Shown: piece after piece, positions 50,929 through 59,163 of the stretch
Layout: each line of letters opens with the position of its first letter
How positions within the stretch are numbered: position 1 is the first letter of the stretch
Origin: Nannocystis sp.
GTDB taxonomy: Bacteria; Myxococcota_A; Polyangia; Nannocystales; Nannocystaceae
NCBI RefSeq assembly: GCF_016714285.1
Contig: NZ_JADJNN010000038.1
Coordinates: 248,001-312,000, forward strand
Direction of reading: 5' to 3'
DNA length: 64,000 nucleotides
Translations under genes and position numbers: made by a program
Notes under the pieces: generated by a model
Told to the model about the DNA's origin: nothing
The model's database searches: none
Seen by the model: the letters and a program-made list of their open reading frames with translations, nothing else

Positions 50929-52641
50929 GTGCCAGGCCGTGCGCGAGCAGCAGCTGTGGACCGCGGGGCTTGGGCTTGGCTGCTGTCGGCGCTGCTCGGG
51001 GCCTGCGCCGGAGGCGAGGCGCCGGCGAGCGCGCGGGTCACGATCTCGATCGTCGGCACCAGCGACCTGCACGGGCACGTGCGGGCGCTGCCGCTGCTCG
51101 CGGGGCACCTCGCGGGGCTGCGCAGCGAGCGGGTGGCGGACGGTGGTGCGGTGCTGCTGGTCGACGCTGGGGACATGTTTCAGGGCACCCTCGAGTCCAA
51201 CCTCGAGGAGGGGGCCAGCGTCGTCGCGGCCTACGCGGCGCTCGGCTACGACGCGGTCGCGGTCGGCAATCACGAGTTCGACTTCGGGCCGGTGGGGCCG
51301 CGTGCGACGGCCCGCGAGCCCGGTGACGACCCGCGCGGTGCGCTGCTCGCTCGCATGGCGGAGGCGCCGTTCCCGTTCCTGTCGGCGAACCTGCGGCGCG
51401 CGGGCGGCGAGGCGGCGGGGCTCGGCGTGCCGTCGGTGGTGATCGATCGCGCGGGGGTGCAGATCGGGGTGATCGGGGTGACGACCGAGGCGACGCCGCA
51501 CACGACGATCGCGGCCAACTTCGTGGGGCTCGCGGTGACGCCGCTGGCCGCGGCGATCGCAGCGGAGGCGGCCTCGCTGCGGGCCCGCGGTGCGGCGCTG
51601 GTCGTGGTCGTCGCGCACGCGGGTGGTCGCTGCACGGAATTCGCGGACCCCGACGACCTCTCGAGCTGCGCGGAGGGCCAGGAGATCGTGGCGGTGGCGC
51701 GGGCGCTGGGGCCGGGTGTGGTCGACGTGATCGTCGCCGGGCACACGCATCAGGCGATGGCGCAGCGGATCTCCGGGATCGCGGTTGTGCAATCTTATGC
51801 TCTCGGGGTCGCGTACGGGCGCGTCGATATCACGGTCGATCGCGGCGTCGGCGTCGTCGGGGTGAAGATCCATCCGCCGCGTCGGCTGTGCACGGACCCG
51901 GCGGCGAGCCCGGAGGCGGGGTGCGTCTCGCTCGACGATCGCGGCCTCGCGGTCGCGCCAGATCCGTCGCTCGCGCGGGTCATCGCGCCGGCGCTGGCCC
52001 GCGCCGACGAGCTCCGCGGGGTCCCGCTCGGTCCGCGTCTGGCCCTGCCCTTCGTCGCGCGGCGTCGCGGTGAGAACCCGCTCGGCAACCTCTTCGTCGA
52101 TCTGATGCTGCGGGCCAGGCCGGACGTCGACGCGGCGATCCTCAACGGCGGCGGGCTGCGTGCCGACCTGCCGGCGGGGCCGCTGCGCTACGGCTCGCTG
52201 TACGAGGCCTTCCCCTTCGACAATCGCTTCGCGCGCGTGCGCCTGCGGGCGGAGCAGCTGGCGGCGATGTTCGTGGTCGGCTTCACGGGCTGGCCCTTCC
52301 TGTCGCTCGGTGGTCTGACGGCGGAGGCCCGCTGCGAGGGCCCGAGGCTGGTGGTGACGCTGCTGCGCGATGGCCAGGCGCTCGCGCCGGAGACCGTGCT
52401 CGATGTGTTGATGAGCGACTTCCTGGCGACGGGCGGTGACCGGGTGTTCGCGGTGCTCGGTGAGTCGGGGCCGGCGGCGGTGCTGGAGGACGACCCGCCG
52501 CTGCGCGAGGCGATCGCCGAGCAGCTGCGGGCGATGGGGGCGGTCGAGCTGGGGCCGGCGAGCTTCCACGAGCCGGCGCGGCCGCGGCTGCGCGTGCCCG
52601 GCGAGCTGCCGCTGCGTTGCGGTGATTCGTCGGCGCAGTGA
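50929..52641 (+). CDS. 5'-nucleotidase / 2',3'-cyclic phosphodiesterase lipoprotein (UshA-like)
   Basis: A 570-residue protein. The lipobox LLGAC follows a hydrophobic N-terminus. The N-terminal metallophosphoesterase domain has the di-metal motifs TSDLHGHV, DAGDMFQGT, VGNHEFDFGP, VVVVAHAGG and VIVAGHTHQ. The C-terminal nucleotide-binding domain has AILNGGGLRADLPAG and YEAFPFDNRF. It should hydrolyse nucleotides outside the inner membrane to salvage nucleoside and phosphate. Its start is GTG 50929, a few bases after TTAGGGT. Length and domain order match the UshA family. Confidence 0.9.
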   Translation: MPGRARAAAVDRGAWAWLLSALLGACAGGEAPASARVTISIVGTSDLHGHVRALPLLAGHLAGLRSERVADGGAVLLVDAGDMFQGTLESNLEEGASVVAAYAALGYDAVAVGNHEFDFGPVGPRATAREPGDDPRGALLARMAEAPFPFLSANLRRAGGEAAGLGVPSVVIDRAGVQIGVIGVTTEATPHTTIAANFVGLAVTPLAAAIAAEAASLRARGAALVVVVAHAGGRCTEFADPDDLSSCAEGQEIVAVARALGPGVVDVIVAGHTHQAMAQRISGIAVVQSYALGVAYGRVDITVDRGVGVVGVKIHPPRRLCTDPAASPEAGCVSLDDRGLAVAPDPSLARVIAPALARADELRGVPLGPRLALPFVARRRGENPLGNLFVDLMLRARPDVDAAILNGGGLRADLPAGPLRYGSLYEAFPFDNRFARVRLRAEQLAAMFVVGFTGWPFLSLGGLTAEARCEGPRLVVTLLRDGQALAPETVLDVLMSDFLATGGDRVFAVLGESGPAAVLEDDPPLREAIAEQLRAMGAVELGPASFHEPARPRLRVPGELPLRCGDSSAQ

Positions 52642-52699
52642 GCAGCGTGACCCGCCTGGGCGATTGACCATTCGTGGCCACTCGCGGCAGGCTCTCGCG

Positions 52700-53707
52700 G
52701 TGCGGGTCACGACGGCGGCGCTGGGGCTGATGATCGTGGCCTGCTCGCGGCCGTCGCCGCCGCTTGCGAGCCCGCCAGCGCCGCCGACGATCGTGGAGCC
52801 GCCGGTGGAGTCCGCGGAGCTGCGGGCGCCCGATGTGATCGAGGAGCTGGCGGCGCGCGGCGTGTATCACGACGACTTCGCCCGGGCCGAGCTCTATACG
52901 TGGACGACGGCGGAGCAGGTGACGGCGCTGCGGCGAGATCGGCGATTGTTGGTCGCGGAGGGCGGGGCGGGGATGGGGCCGTCGCCGTATCTGCGCGGGC
53001 TGACAGCGGTGGCCGAGCGGGGCGGGGCGGGGCGCGAGCTGGCGGCGCTGTTGCTCGAGCATCCGGCGCTGCGGCGGCGGCGATATGCGTGGACGAGCCC
53101 CTTTGCGACCACGATGGGGCTCGGGCCGGTGCGCTATGGCGACGCGCTGATCCGGGTCGAGCTCGCTCCGCGGGCGCTGCTGCTGCGCTTTCGCCCGGGC
53201 GACGCGGAGCCGTTCGTGGCCGTGGACCTGCGCGGGGCGGCGGTGCCGATCGCGGAGCTGCTGGCGGATCCCGGGCGGCTCGGGGCCGTATATCACGTGC
53301 GCGACGGGCCGCGCGACGAGTTGCCGTTTCGCGAATATGTGCTGTGCAACGAGGCGATGGTGCTCGCCTGGTCGGTGGCGACGCCGGAGATCCGGGCCCA
53401 GGTCGACGCGGACATCGATCTATTGACGCGGCTGGCCGCGGGCCCGCTGGCGGCGCTGCCGGAGTCGGCGCTGCGCTCGTCGTCGGCGCCCGCGTGGGTC
53501 AGCGCGCGCGCCGGGGCGCTGCCGCTCGATCACTGGCAGGCGAGCCTCGCGTTCGACAACCTGCGCTACCGCCCGAGCTCAGGGAACATCGCGGCGATCG
53601 TGGCGACGCTGCGGGGATATGACGGGCGCGGTGATCCGCTGACGCAGGGTGGCATGATTCCCGCGGCTGCAGATCAGGGGGCGCAGGCGTCCCAGACCTC
53701 GCGATAG
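52700..53707 (+). CDS. Unknown lipoprotein, 335 residues
   Basis: The signal VTTAALGLMIVAC gives a lipobox Cys at about 16, followed by a Pro-rich spacer. The body is helical with EELAARGVYHDDFARAELYTW, RRLLVAEGGAGMGPSPYLRGL and VLCNEAMVLAWSVATPEIR, and has no recognised catalytic motif. It starts at GTG 52700, 58 bases after the nucleotidase. Its 3' end overlaps the convergent HIT gene by 34 bases. No family assigned. Confidence 0.65.
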   Translation: MRVTTAALGLMIVACSRPSPPLASPPAPPTIVEPPVESAELRAPDVIEELAARGVYHDDFARAELYTWTTAEQVTALRRDRRLLVAEGGAGMGPSPYLRGLTAVAERGGAGRELAALLLEHPALRRRRYAWTSPFATTMGLGPVRYGDALIRVELAPRALLLRFRPGDAEPFVAVDLRGAAVPIAELLADPGRLGAVYHVRDGPRDELPFREYVLCNEAMVLAWSVATPEIRAQVDADIDLLTRLAAGPLAALPESALRSSSAPAWVSARAGALPLDHWQASLAFDNLRYRPSSGNIAAIVATLRGYDGRGDPLTQGGMIPAAADQGAQASQTSR

Positions 53708-54180
53708 CGCTGCTGCAGCTCGGCCCATTCGTGGGCCTCGCCGACCAGCACGCCCTCGGCCCAGCTGAACACGTCGGCGGGTCGGTCGTCGGCCTGGAAC
53801 AGGGGGATCACGTGCATGTGCAGGTGCATCGAGGTCTGGACCAGCTCGCCGGCGCTGCTGCCGACGGAGGCCATGTAGCAGCGCAGGGGTCGCAGGGCGC
53901 GCTCGACCACGCGGGCGGCGTGGTGGGCGACGTGGGTGGTGCGCGACCAGACCCGGGCGTCGACGCCGGAGAAGGTGGTGACGTGGAGCTTCGGGATGAC
54001 CATGACGTGGCCCCAGCGCCGCACGTAGCGGGGGAGCATCACGAGGATCTCGTCGTCCTCGTGGACGACATGGACCTCGCCGACGCGGCGCTGGAGGATC
54101 GCGCACATCAGGCAGGGCGGTCGACCGCCCTCGTCGACAATGCGCTGCAGCGCCTCTTCGCGGGAGATCAGGGTGGGCAC
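53674..54180 (-). CDS. HIT-family hydrolase
   Basis: A 168-residue protein with the histidine-triad motif MHLHMHVIPLF (HxHxHxx) and the upstream WGHVMVIPKLHVTTF block. CLMC near the N-terminus may be half of the zinc site found in Hint/FHIT-like members. HIT proteins hydrolyse nucleotide-linked phosphoramidates or dinucleoside polyphosphates. It starts at GTG 54180; GTG use is common in this window. Confidence 0.9.
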   Translation of the reverse strand: MPTLISREEALQRIVDEGGRPPCLMCAILQRRVGEVHVVHEDDEILVMLPRYVRRWGHVMVIPKLHVTTFSGVDARVWSRTTHVAHHAARVVERALRPLRCYMASVGSSAGELVQTSMHLHMHVIPLFQADDRPADVFSWAEGVLVGEAHEWAELQQRYREVWDACAP

Positions 54181-54265
54181 GGGTCAGTCGCGGGGGACGC
54201 TGGCGCGGTGGATGATCGGGGGGTAGGGCGCCGGTGTCAATGTGGGGCTGGGCGGGCCGGGGCGT

Positions 54266-54271
54266 GATAAT
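54266..54271 (+). promoter_or_regulatory. Candidate -10 (GATAAT) of a leaderless start
   Basis: GATAAT lies 8 nt before ATG 54280, with no Shine-Dalgarno. Confidence 0.5.
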
Positions 54272-54279
54272 CTGCGCCG

Positions 54280-56427
54280 ATGTTGCGTCTGCGTCCGGAG
54301 CTCGGGGTCTTGTGCGTGGGCCTGGCCTGCACGCCGCACGAGCGGCCGCAGGAGCCGAGCTCGCCGTGCGCGGCGGGTATGGTGTTGATCGATAGCGACG
54401 CGCTGGGGTCGTTGGGGGTGCCGCGCTTTTGCATGGACGTCATGGAGGTGACGACGGCGGCCTACGGGGCGTGCGTGCAGGCGGGCGTGTGCACGGCGGC
54501 GCTGGGGGGCGGCGTGGGCTGCAACCTGACGCGGGCCGATCGCGGCGATCATCCGATCAACTGCGCGAGCTGGGAGCAGGCGCAGAGCTTCTGCGCGTGG
54601 GCGGGGAAGCGGCTGCCGGACGACGCGGAGTGGATCGTGGCGGCCCGGGGCGGCTCGGGCAATCAGCTGTATCCGTGGGGCAGCGCGCCGCCGGACGCGA
54701 CGCGGGCGTGCTGGGATCGCAAGCAGGCGGGGACCTGCGCGGTGGGCAGCGCGCCGGCGGGGGCGAGCCCGGCGGGGCTGCAGGACCTGATCGGCAACGT
54801 GGCGGAGTGGACCCGCGGGCGCGACCAGGACATCGGGCGGCGCGGGCAGCTGCGCGGCGGGAGCTGGCAAGATCGTACATATCAGCAGCCGATCGACGAG
54901 CGCTTCGCCGACTCGGCGCGCGACGAGCCGAGCGAGGCGGCGAGCGTGGCGAGCGGGCTGCGCTGCGTGACCTCGCCGCACACCGCGGTGCCAGAGATCG
55001 ACGACAGCGCCTGGACGCCGCAGGCGTTGACGCCGACGCCGGACGGCGGCCTGCCGGTGCTGGCGGCGGCGCCCGTGCGCACGCCGCCGACGCGTCCGCT
55101 GGCCAACTTCACGGCGTTGCAGCGATCGCCGGGGGTGGCGGACAGCTTGTGGCCGATCGGTGAGGGATATGTCGCGCTCGACGTGGCGGTCGCCAGCGCG
55201 ATCGGGCTCACGGACCCGCTGCATCGCCCGACCTTCCCGACCTCGCTGCAGACCTTCGAGGTGCTGCGCTCGCTCGGGGCGACGGTGCTGATGAGCCACG
55301 GCTCGTGGAACGAGCGCAAGTACCTCGCGCTCGAGCCGGGCAGCTTCAAGATCCGCTGGCAGGCCGATCTCAAGAGCCGCAGCTACGAGCAGGTGGTCGC
55401 GCCGCGCACTCTGGTGGTGCAGGCCTACGGGGCCGAGGTCGACGCGCTGGTGGCCTTCGCGCTCGACAGCGGGCGTGAAGTGTGGCGAATGCCGGGTGGA
55501 GCCGATGCGGCGTTCCTGCGGGTGCGGCGATTGTGGCTCGACGGGGAGCGCGGATATCTGCTGGGTGACCGCGGGCTCGCGGCCTTCGACACGGTGACGG
55601 GCGCGCTGCTGTGGAGCGGGGTGGCGGTGGCGACGGGCTGCGGGGTGGCGTCGGCGGAGGACCGGCTGGTGGTCGAGGACCCGGGCGCGGGTCACCGGCG
55701 GATCGACCCGCAGACCGGGGCGACGCTGTCGCATATCGTCGGGGCGCGCGGCGAGTGTCAGTGGGACACGGGCACGTGGAGCGGCACGGCGCCGGGGGTG
55801 ATCGAGGGCGACCAATTGTTGGCCTTCGATCCGCCGAACGCAGACCAGGTGGCGACGCTGCGGGCCTTCGATCTCCAGACCGGGCTCGAGCGCTGGCGTC
55901 GCGCGCAGCTCGGGGTGGAGCTGTTGCTGGCGGATCACGACGCGGTGTACGTCGCGCGGGCGCCGGAGCTGCTCACGGCGCTGGACGCTGCCAGCGGAGC
56001 GACGCGCGCGGAGGTGTCGATCGGCTCGGGGTATACGGCGACGGTGGAGCCCGGGGGCGGGGCCGCGGGCCCGCTGGTGGTGGTGGAGGCCGAGCTCGCG
56101 GGTACGTGGATCCTCGGACGCGCGGAGCAGCCGGCGGTGCCCGAGGCGTACACGATCCGCGGGCGACTGGTGCCGCAGGGGATCTCGCGCAAGCGGGTCG
56201 CGAACGTGCCGGTGCGGGTCGGTGAGCGCAGGGTCCGGACCGACGTGACCGGCCGGTTCGAGGCGCGCGGCAAGGCGGTCGGTGCGGTCGGGGTGGCGCT
56301 CGGGACCAACGTCGGACCGGACCAGGGCGGGTCGCGGGTCCGCTTCGAGGCCAGCGCCGTGGTGCTGACGGGGCAGGGCCGCTACGAGCTGCCGGACATC
56401 GATCTGCGCGAGTGGGAGCTGTACTGA
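54280..56427 (+). CDS. FGE/sulfatase-modifying-factor-like domain fused to a PQQ-type beta-propeller
   Basis: A 715-residue lipoprotein (lipobox VGLAC). Residues about 25-235 form an FGE-sulfatase fold: FCMDVMEVTTAAYGACV, HPINCASWEQAQSFCAWAGKRLPDDAEWIVAARGG, LYPWGSAPP and GNVAEWTRG. The FGE active-site Cys pair was not located with confidence, so it may be a binding rather than a formylglycine-forming member. Residues about 290-620 form a propeller with repeated W-type blades (FALDSGREVWRMPGG, FDTVTGALLWSG, FDLQTGLERWRRAQ, LDAASGATRAEV). A short beta domain ends it. It sits two bases before the Tat cupin gene. Confidence 0.75.
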   Translation: MLRLRPELGVLCVGLACTPHERPQEPSSPCAAGMVLIDSDALGSLGVPRFCMDVMEVTTAAYGACVQAGVCTAALGGGVGCNLTRADRGDHPINCASWEQAQSFCAWAGKRLPDDAEWIVAARGGSGNQLYPWGSAPPDATRACWDRKQAGTCAVGSAPAGASPAGLQDLIGNVAEWTRGRDQDIGRRGQLRGGSWQDRTYQQPIDERFADSARDEPSEAASVASGLRCVTSPHTAVPEIDDSAWTPQALTPTPDGGLPVLAAAPVRTPPTRPLANFTALQRSPGVADSLWPIGEGYVALDVAVASAIGLTDPLHRPTFPTSLQTFEVLRSLGATVLMSHGSWNERKYLALEPGSFKIRWQADLKSRSYEQVVAPRTLVVQAYGAEVDALVAFALDSGREVWRMPGGADAAFLRVRRLWLDGERGYLLGDRGLAAFDTVTGALLWSGVAVATGCGVASAEDRLVVEDPGAGHRRIDPQTGATLSHIVGARGECQWDTGTWSGTAPGVIEGDQLLAFDPPNADQVATLRAFDLQTGLERWRRAQLGVELLLADHDAVYVARAPELLTALDAASGATRAEVSIGSGYTATVEPGGGAAGPLVVVEAELAGTWILGRAEQPAVPEAYTIRGRLVPQGISRKRVANVPVRVGERRVRTDVTGRFEARGKAVGAVGVALGTNVGPDQGGSRVRFEASAVVLTGQGRYELPDIDLREWELY

Positions 56428-56428
56428 A

Positions 56429-57181
56429 ATGTTGGCATCGCGACGTGGCTTCGTCGGGGGCTCGCTGGGCTCGCTGATGGCGTTCGGGCTGCTCGAGTCG
56501 CTGTGGTCGCGCGAGCTGCTGGCGGCGGGCGGGCGGGCGCGCTTGGGGCCGTGGTTCGCCGAGCTGGGGGCGCGGACGCGGGAGCTTCGTGGTCGACAGC
56601 TGCGCGACGTGGAGTTTCAGGAGCGGCTGGGGGCGCTGCTCGGTCGGGTCGATCTTGCGGAGCTCGAAGAATTGATCGACTTTGACGCGGTCGATCGCCG
56701 GCTGGGCGCGCCGGGGCGCGGGCGGGTGACGCAGGATGTCGACCTGCGGGCGGTGCCGGGCGTGCCGACGGCGACGGAGTTCGGGCGCCGGCTGTTCGCA
56801 TGTCGGTCGGGGCGGGCGATCGTCCCGCACGGGCATCACGACATGTGCACGGGTTTCGTGGTGTTGCGCGGGCGCTGGCGCGGGCGGCACTATGATCGCG
56901 GTGAGACCACGCGCGAGCATTGTGTGCTGCAGCCGACGATCGACCGCAGCTTCGGGCCGGGCGAGGGGTCGACGATCTCCGACCATCGCGACAATGTGCA
57001 CTGGTTCGTGGCGGAGACGGACACCGCGTATCTGTTCAATGTGCACGTGGCGGGTTACGATCCGGAGCTCGGCGGGGCGCCGGGTCGGATGTACGTCGAT
57101 CCCGCGGGCGAGGTGCTGGCTGGCGGGGCGATCTGGGCGCCGCGCATGAGCTCGGCGGCGTGCCACGCGAAGTACGGCTGA
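56429..57181 (+). CDS. Tat-exported cupin-like protein
   Basis: A 250-residue protein. The N-terminus MLASRRGFVGGSLGSLMAFGLL has a twin-arginine signal (SRRGFVG). The C-terminal half is cupin-like: IVPHGHHDMCTGFVVLRGRWRGRHYDR supplies His residues for a metal and HRDNVHWFVAETDTAYLFNVHVAGYD supplies another, as in thiol-dioxygenase-type cupins. Tat export suggests a cofactor loaded in the cytoplasm. It is co-transcribed with the FGE-like fusion. Substrate unknown. Confidence 0.7.
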   Translation: MLASRRGFVGGSLGSLMAFGLLESLWSRELLAAGGRARLGPWFAELGARTRELRGRQLRDVEFQERLGALLGRVDLAELEELIDFDAVDRRLGAPGRGRVTQDVDLRAVPGVPTATEFGRRLFACRSGRAIVPHGHHDMCTGFVVLRGRWRGRHYDRGETTREHCVLQPTIDRSFGPGEGSTISDHRDNVHWFVAETDTAYLFNVHVAGYDPELGGAPGRMYVDPAGEVLAGGAIWAPRMSSAACHAKYG

Positions 57182-57194
57182 GGCACGTGGGCCG

Positions 57195-57482
57195 TCAGGG
57201 CGGCGCTGTCGCGACCCCGGTGGCGGGGATCAGCGCCCCGCAGCCGGCGCAGGTCGGGGGATCGCGGATCACCGCCACCACCGGGCCGATGCCGAGCATG
57301 TAGGCCATCATCAACGGCAGCGAGACGACATAGTCCCCGGCGAGGAAGGGGACCGCCGGGAGCATGAGGATCGGGATGAAGAAGTAGGCCTTCCACCAGC
57401 GGCGCATGGCGGGCGAATGTTCGTACTCGACCTCCACGTCGCGGTCGCAGCGGACGCAGTGCTTGGCGGACGACCTTGCCAT
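57195..57482 (-). CDS. Small two-helix membrane protein with zinc-ribbon cysteines
   Basis: 95 residues. CVRCDRDVEVEYEH at the N-terminus and PTCAGCGALIPATG at the C-terminus give two CxxC pairs around two hydrophobic helices (AYFFIPILMLPAVPFLAGDYV and LMMAYMLGIGPVVAVI). The four Cys could bind one zinc on the cytoplasmic side. It starts at ATG 57482, 11 bases after the phosphodiesterase-like gene. Function unknown. Confidence 0.65.
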   Translation of the reverse strand: MARSSAKHCVRCDRDVEVEYEHSPAMRRWWKAYFFIPILMLPAVPFLAGDYVVSLPLMMAYMLGIGPVVAVIRDPPTCAGCGALIPATGVATAPP

Positions 57483-57490
57483 CGCTGGCG

Positions 57491-57496
57491 ACGCTA
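57491..57496 (-). promoter_or_regulatory. Candidate -10 (TAGCGT) overlapping the upstream stop codon
   Basis: TAGCGT lies 8 nt before ATG 57482, and its TAG is the stop of the preceding gene. Chance cannot be excluded here. Confidence 0.3.
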
Positions 57497-59098
57497 GCAC
57501 GGCGCGGGTGACGGGGGCGAGCGGCGGCGGGGGTGCGCCCGGACGACGCAGGCGAGGGCGATGAGGAGGCCGAGGCCGTTGGCGACGGGGAGGACCAGGG
57601 CGGCGAAGTAGGGGAAGAACAGGAGATTCGGCGGTGGCAGCGGGAAGCCGAGCTGCCAGCCGAACGCGGCCGGGTGGGCGAGGGTGAGGAGGGTGCCGGC
57701 GAGCGAGAGCACGCCGAGGTCGAGGAGGAGGGCCGATAGGTCGCGGCGTACCAGGAGGTGGAGGCCGACGGCGGCGGTGGTGCTGAGGATGGCGAAGGTG
57801 AGGGTGAAGCCGATGAAATCCTCGCGGTGGGCGATCGAGCTGAGGTCGAAGCTGCCGCGCAGGACGACCTGGATGCTGTACAGCGCGAGGTAGAAGAGGA
57901 CCACGAAGGCGAGGCCGAACAGGGCGGGGCGTGGTCGGCGGTGGCTGCGGGCCTGGACGGCGAGCAGGACGGCGAGGGCGGTGAGGACGGGTGAGGCGTT
58001 GCGCAGCTGACGGGCGCGGTGGTGGGCGTAGAAGCGGTCCCAGCTGCCGTCGCTGGCGGGCAGCCAGCGGCGCAGCTGGGCCTGGTTGGCGGCGCGGAAG
58101 CGGTCGATGCTGCGTCGGCGGTCGTCGAGGTAATCCGGGGGGAAGGCGGCGGGGTCGACGATATCCCACAGGGTCTCGAGGTCGTCGTCGCCGGCGCGCA
58201 TTTCGGCCGGGAAGGGCAGGGCGAGGAGGAGGGCGAGGGCCGGGGCGACGCTGGTGGCGTGGAGGGGGCCGGGGGTGTCGAGGTGGCGGACGCCCGGGCC
58301 GGCGAAGCAGGTGAGGACGTGGGCGACGCGGTCCTGGCGGCCGCCGTGGCCGCCGCGCAGGGTGTGGCCGTGGTCGGCGGTGACGATGACGAGGTCATGC
58401 TGGAGGTCGAGGGTGTCGAAGAATGTGTCGAGTTCGCGGTCGACCCGATCGACGGCGGCGTGATACTGCGGCGAGGCGGCGCCGAACTCGTGGCCGGTCT
58501 CGTCGACGTAGAGCGGATGGATCAGCCGCAGCTGCCGTGGTGAGGCGGGCGGTGCGAGGGTGAAGTAATTGCTGGCACGATCGGCGGTGACATAGCGATC
58601 GAAGCCGCGGACGAACAGCTCGCCCCACCACGGCAGCTCGCTGATCGCCGAGACCGACATGCCGGCCGCGCGCGCGAGCTCCCAGATCGATGGTGCTGCG
58701 ACCGGACCGCTGTCGTCGGGGCCGCGGACGCCGTTGCGGTCCGCCTCGAGGCCGGTGGACAGCACGGCGTAGACCGGGCGCGAGAGGGGCAGGGAGCCGA
58801 CGTCGGTGTCGCGGCACTGCCCGTGCGCCTGCAGGCGCGCGAGGGCGGACATGCTGCGGGCCTCCGCCAGGCCGAGGCCGTCGACGACGACCAGCGTTGC
58901 GCCGCGCGGCCGCCGCAGTGGCGGGGAGGCGAGGCTGTGCTGAGATATGGGGTCCGGGATGTGGTCGTCGACGTGGACGGTGTAGAGACCCGCGGGGGCG
59001 GAGAGGCGAGCGCCGTAGTTGAGGCCGAGCGCCAGCGGCAGGCCGATGCCGGGCGCGCAGCAGGCGAGGAGCAGCCAGATTCGCGGTCGCGGCGGCAT
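57494..59098 (-). CDS. Alkaline-phosphatase-superfamily (type I phosphodiesterase-like) membrane protein
   Basis: About 534 residues. An N-terminal membrane helix precedes a soluble domain with LVVVDGLGLAEARSM (metal Asp block), PVYAVLSTGLEADRNGVRG (nucleophile region with Ser/Thr) and LVIVTADHGHTLRGGHGG (metal Asp/His), as in PglZ/phosphopentomutase-like and GPI-anchor-type enzymes. Six C-terminal membrane helices follow. This resembles enzymes that add or remove phosphoethanolamine-type groups on surface lipids, but the substrate is unknown. ATG 59098 (MPPRPRIWLLLA) was chosen because the membrane helix follows directly; upstream ATGs 59113 and 59134 are possible. Confidence 0.7.
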   Translation of the reverse strand: MPPRPRIWLLLACCAPGIGLPLALGLNYGARLSAPAGLYTVHVDDHIPDPISQHSLASPPLRRPRGATLVVVDGLGLAEARSMSALARLQAHGQCRDTDVGSLPLSRPVYAVLSTGLEADRNGVRGPDDSGPVAAPSIWELARAAGMSVSAISELPWWGELFVRGFDRYVTADRASNYFTLAPPASPRQLRLIHPLYVDETGHEFGAASPQYHAAVDRVDRELDTFFDTLDLQHDLVIVTADHGHTLRGGHGGRQDRVAHVLTCFAGPGVRHLDTPGPLHATSVAPALALLLALPFPAEMRAGDDDLETLWDIVDPAAFPPDYLDDRRRSIDRFRAANQAQLRRWLPASDGSWDRFYAHHRARQLRNASPVLTALAVLLAVQARSHRRPRPALFGLAFVVLFYLALYSIQVVLRGSFDLSSIAHREDFIGFTLTFAILSTTAAVGLHLLVRRDLSALLLDLGVLSLAGTLLTLAHPAAFGWQLGFPLPPPNLLFFPYFAALVLPVANGLGLLIALACVVRAHPRRRSPPSPAPC

Positions 59099-59148
59099 CG
59101 CGGCGGCGAGCATAGACCGACCCGACGTGCGCATTGCGATAAATGAGG

Positions 59149-59154
59149 TAATTG
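59149..59154 (+). promoter_or_regulatory. Weak candidate -10 (TAATTG)
   Basis: TAATTG lies 9 nt before ATG 59164 in the short divergent gap. It lacks the final T. Confidence 0.3.
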
Positions 59155-59163
59155 CCGCCTCGC

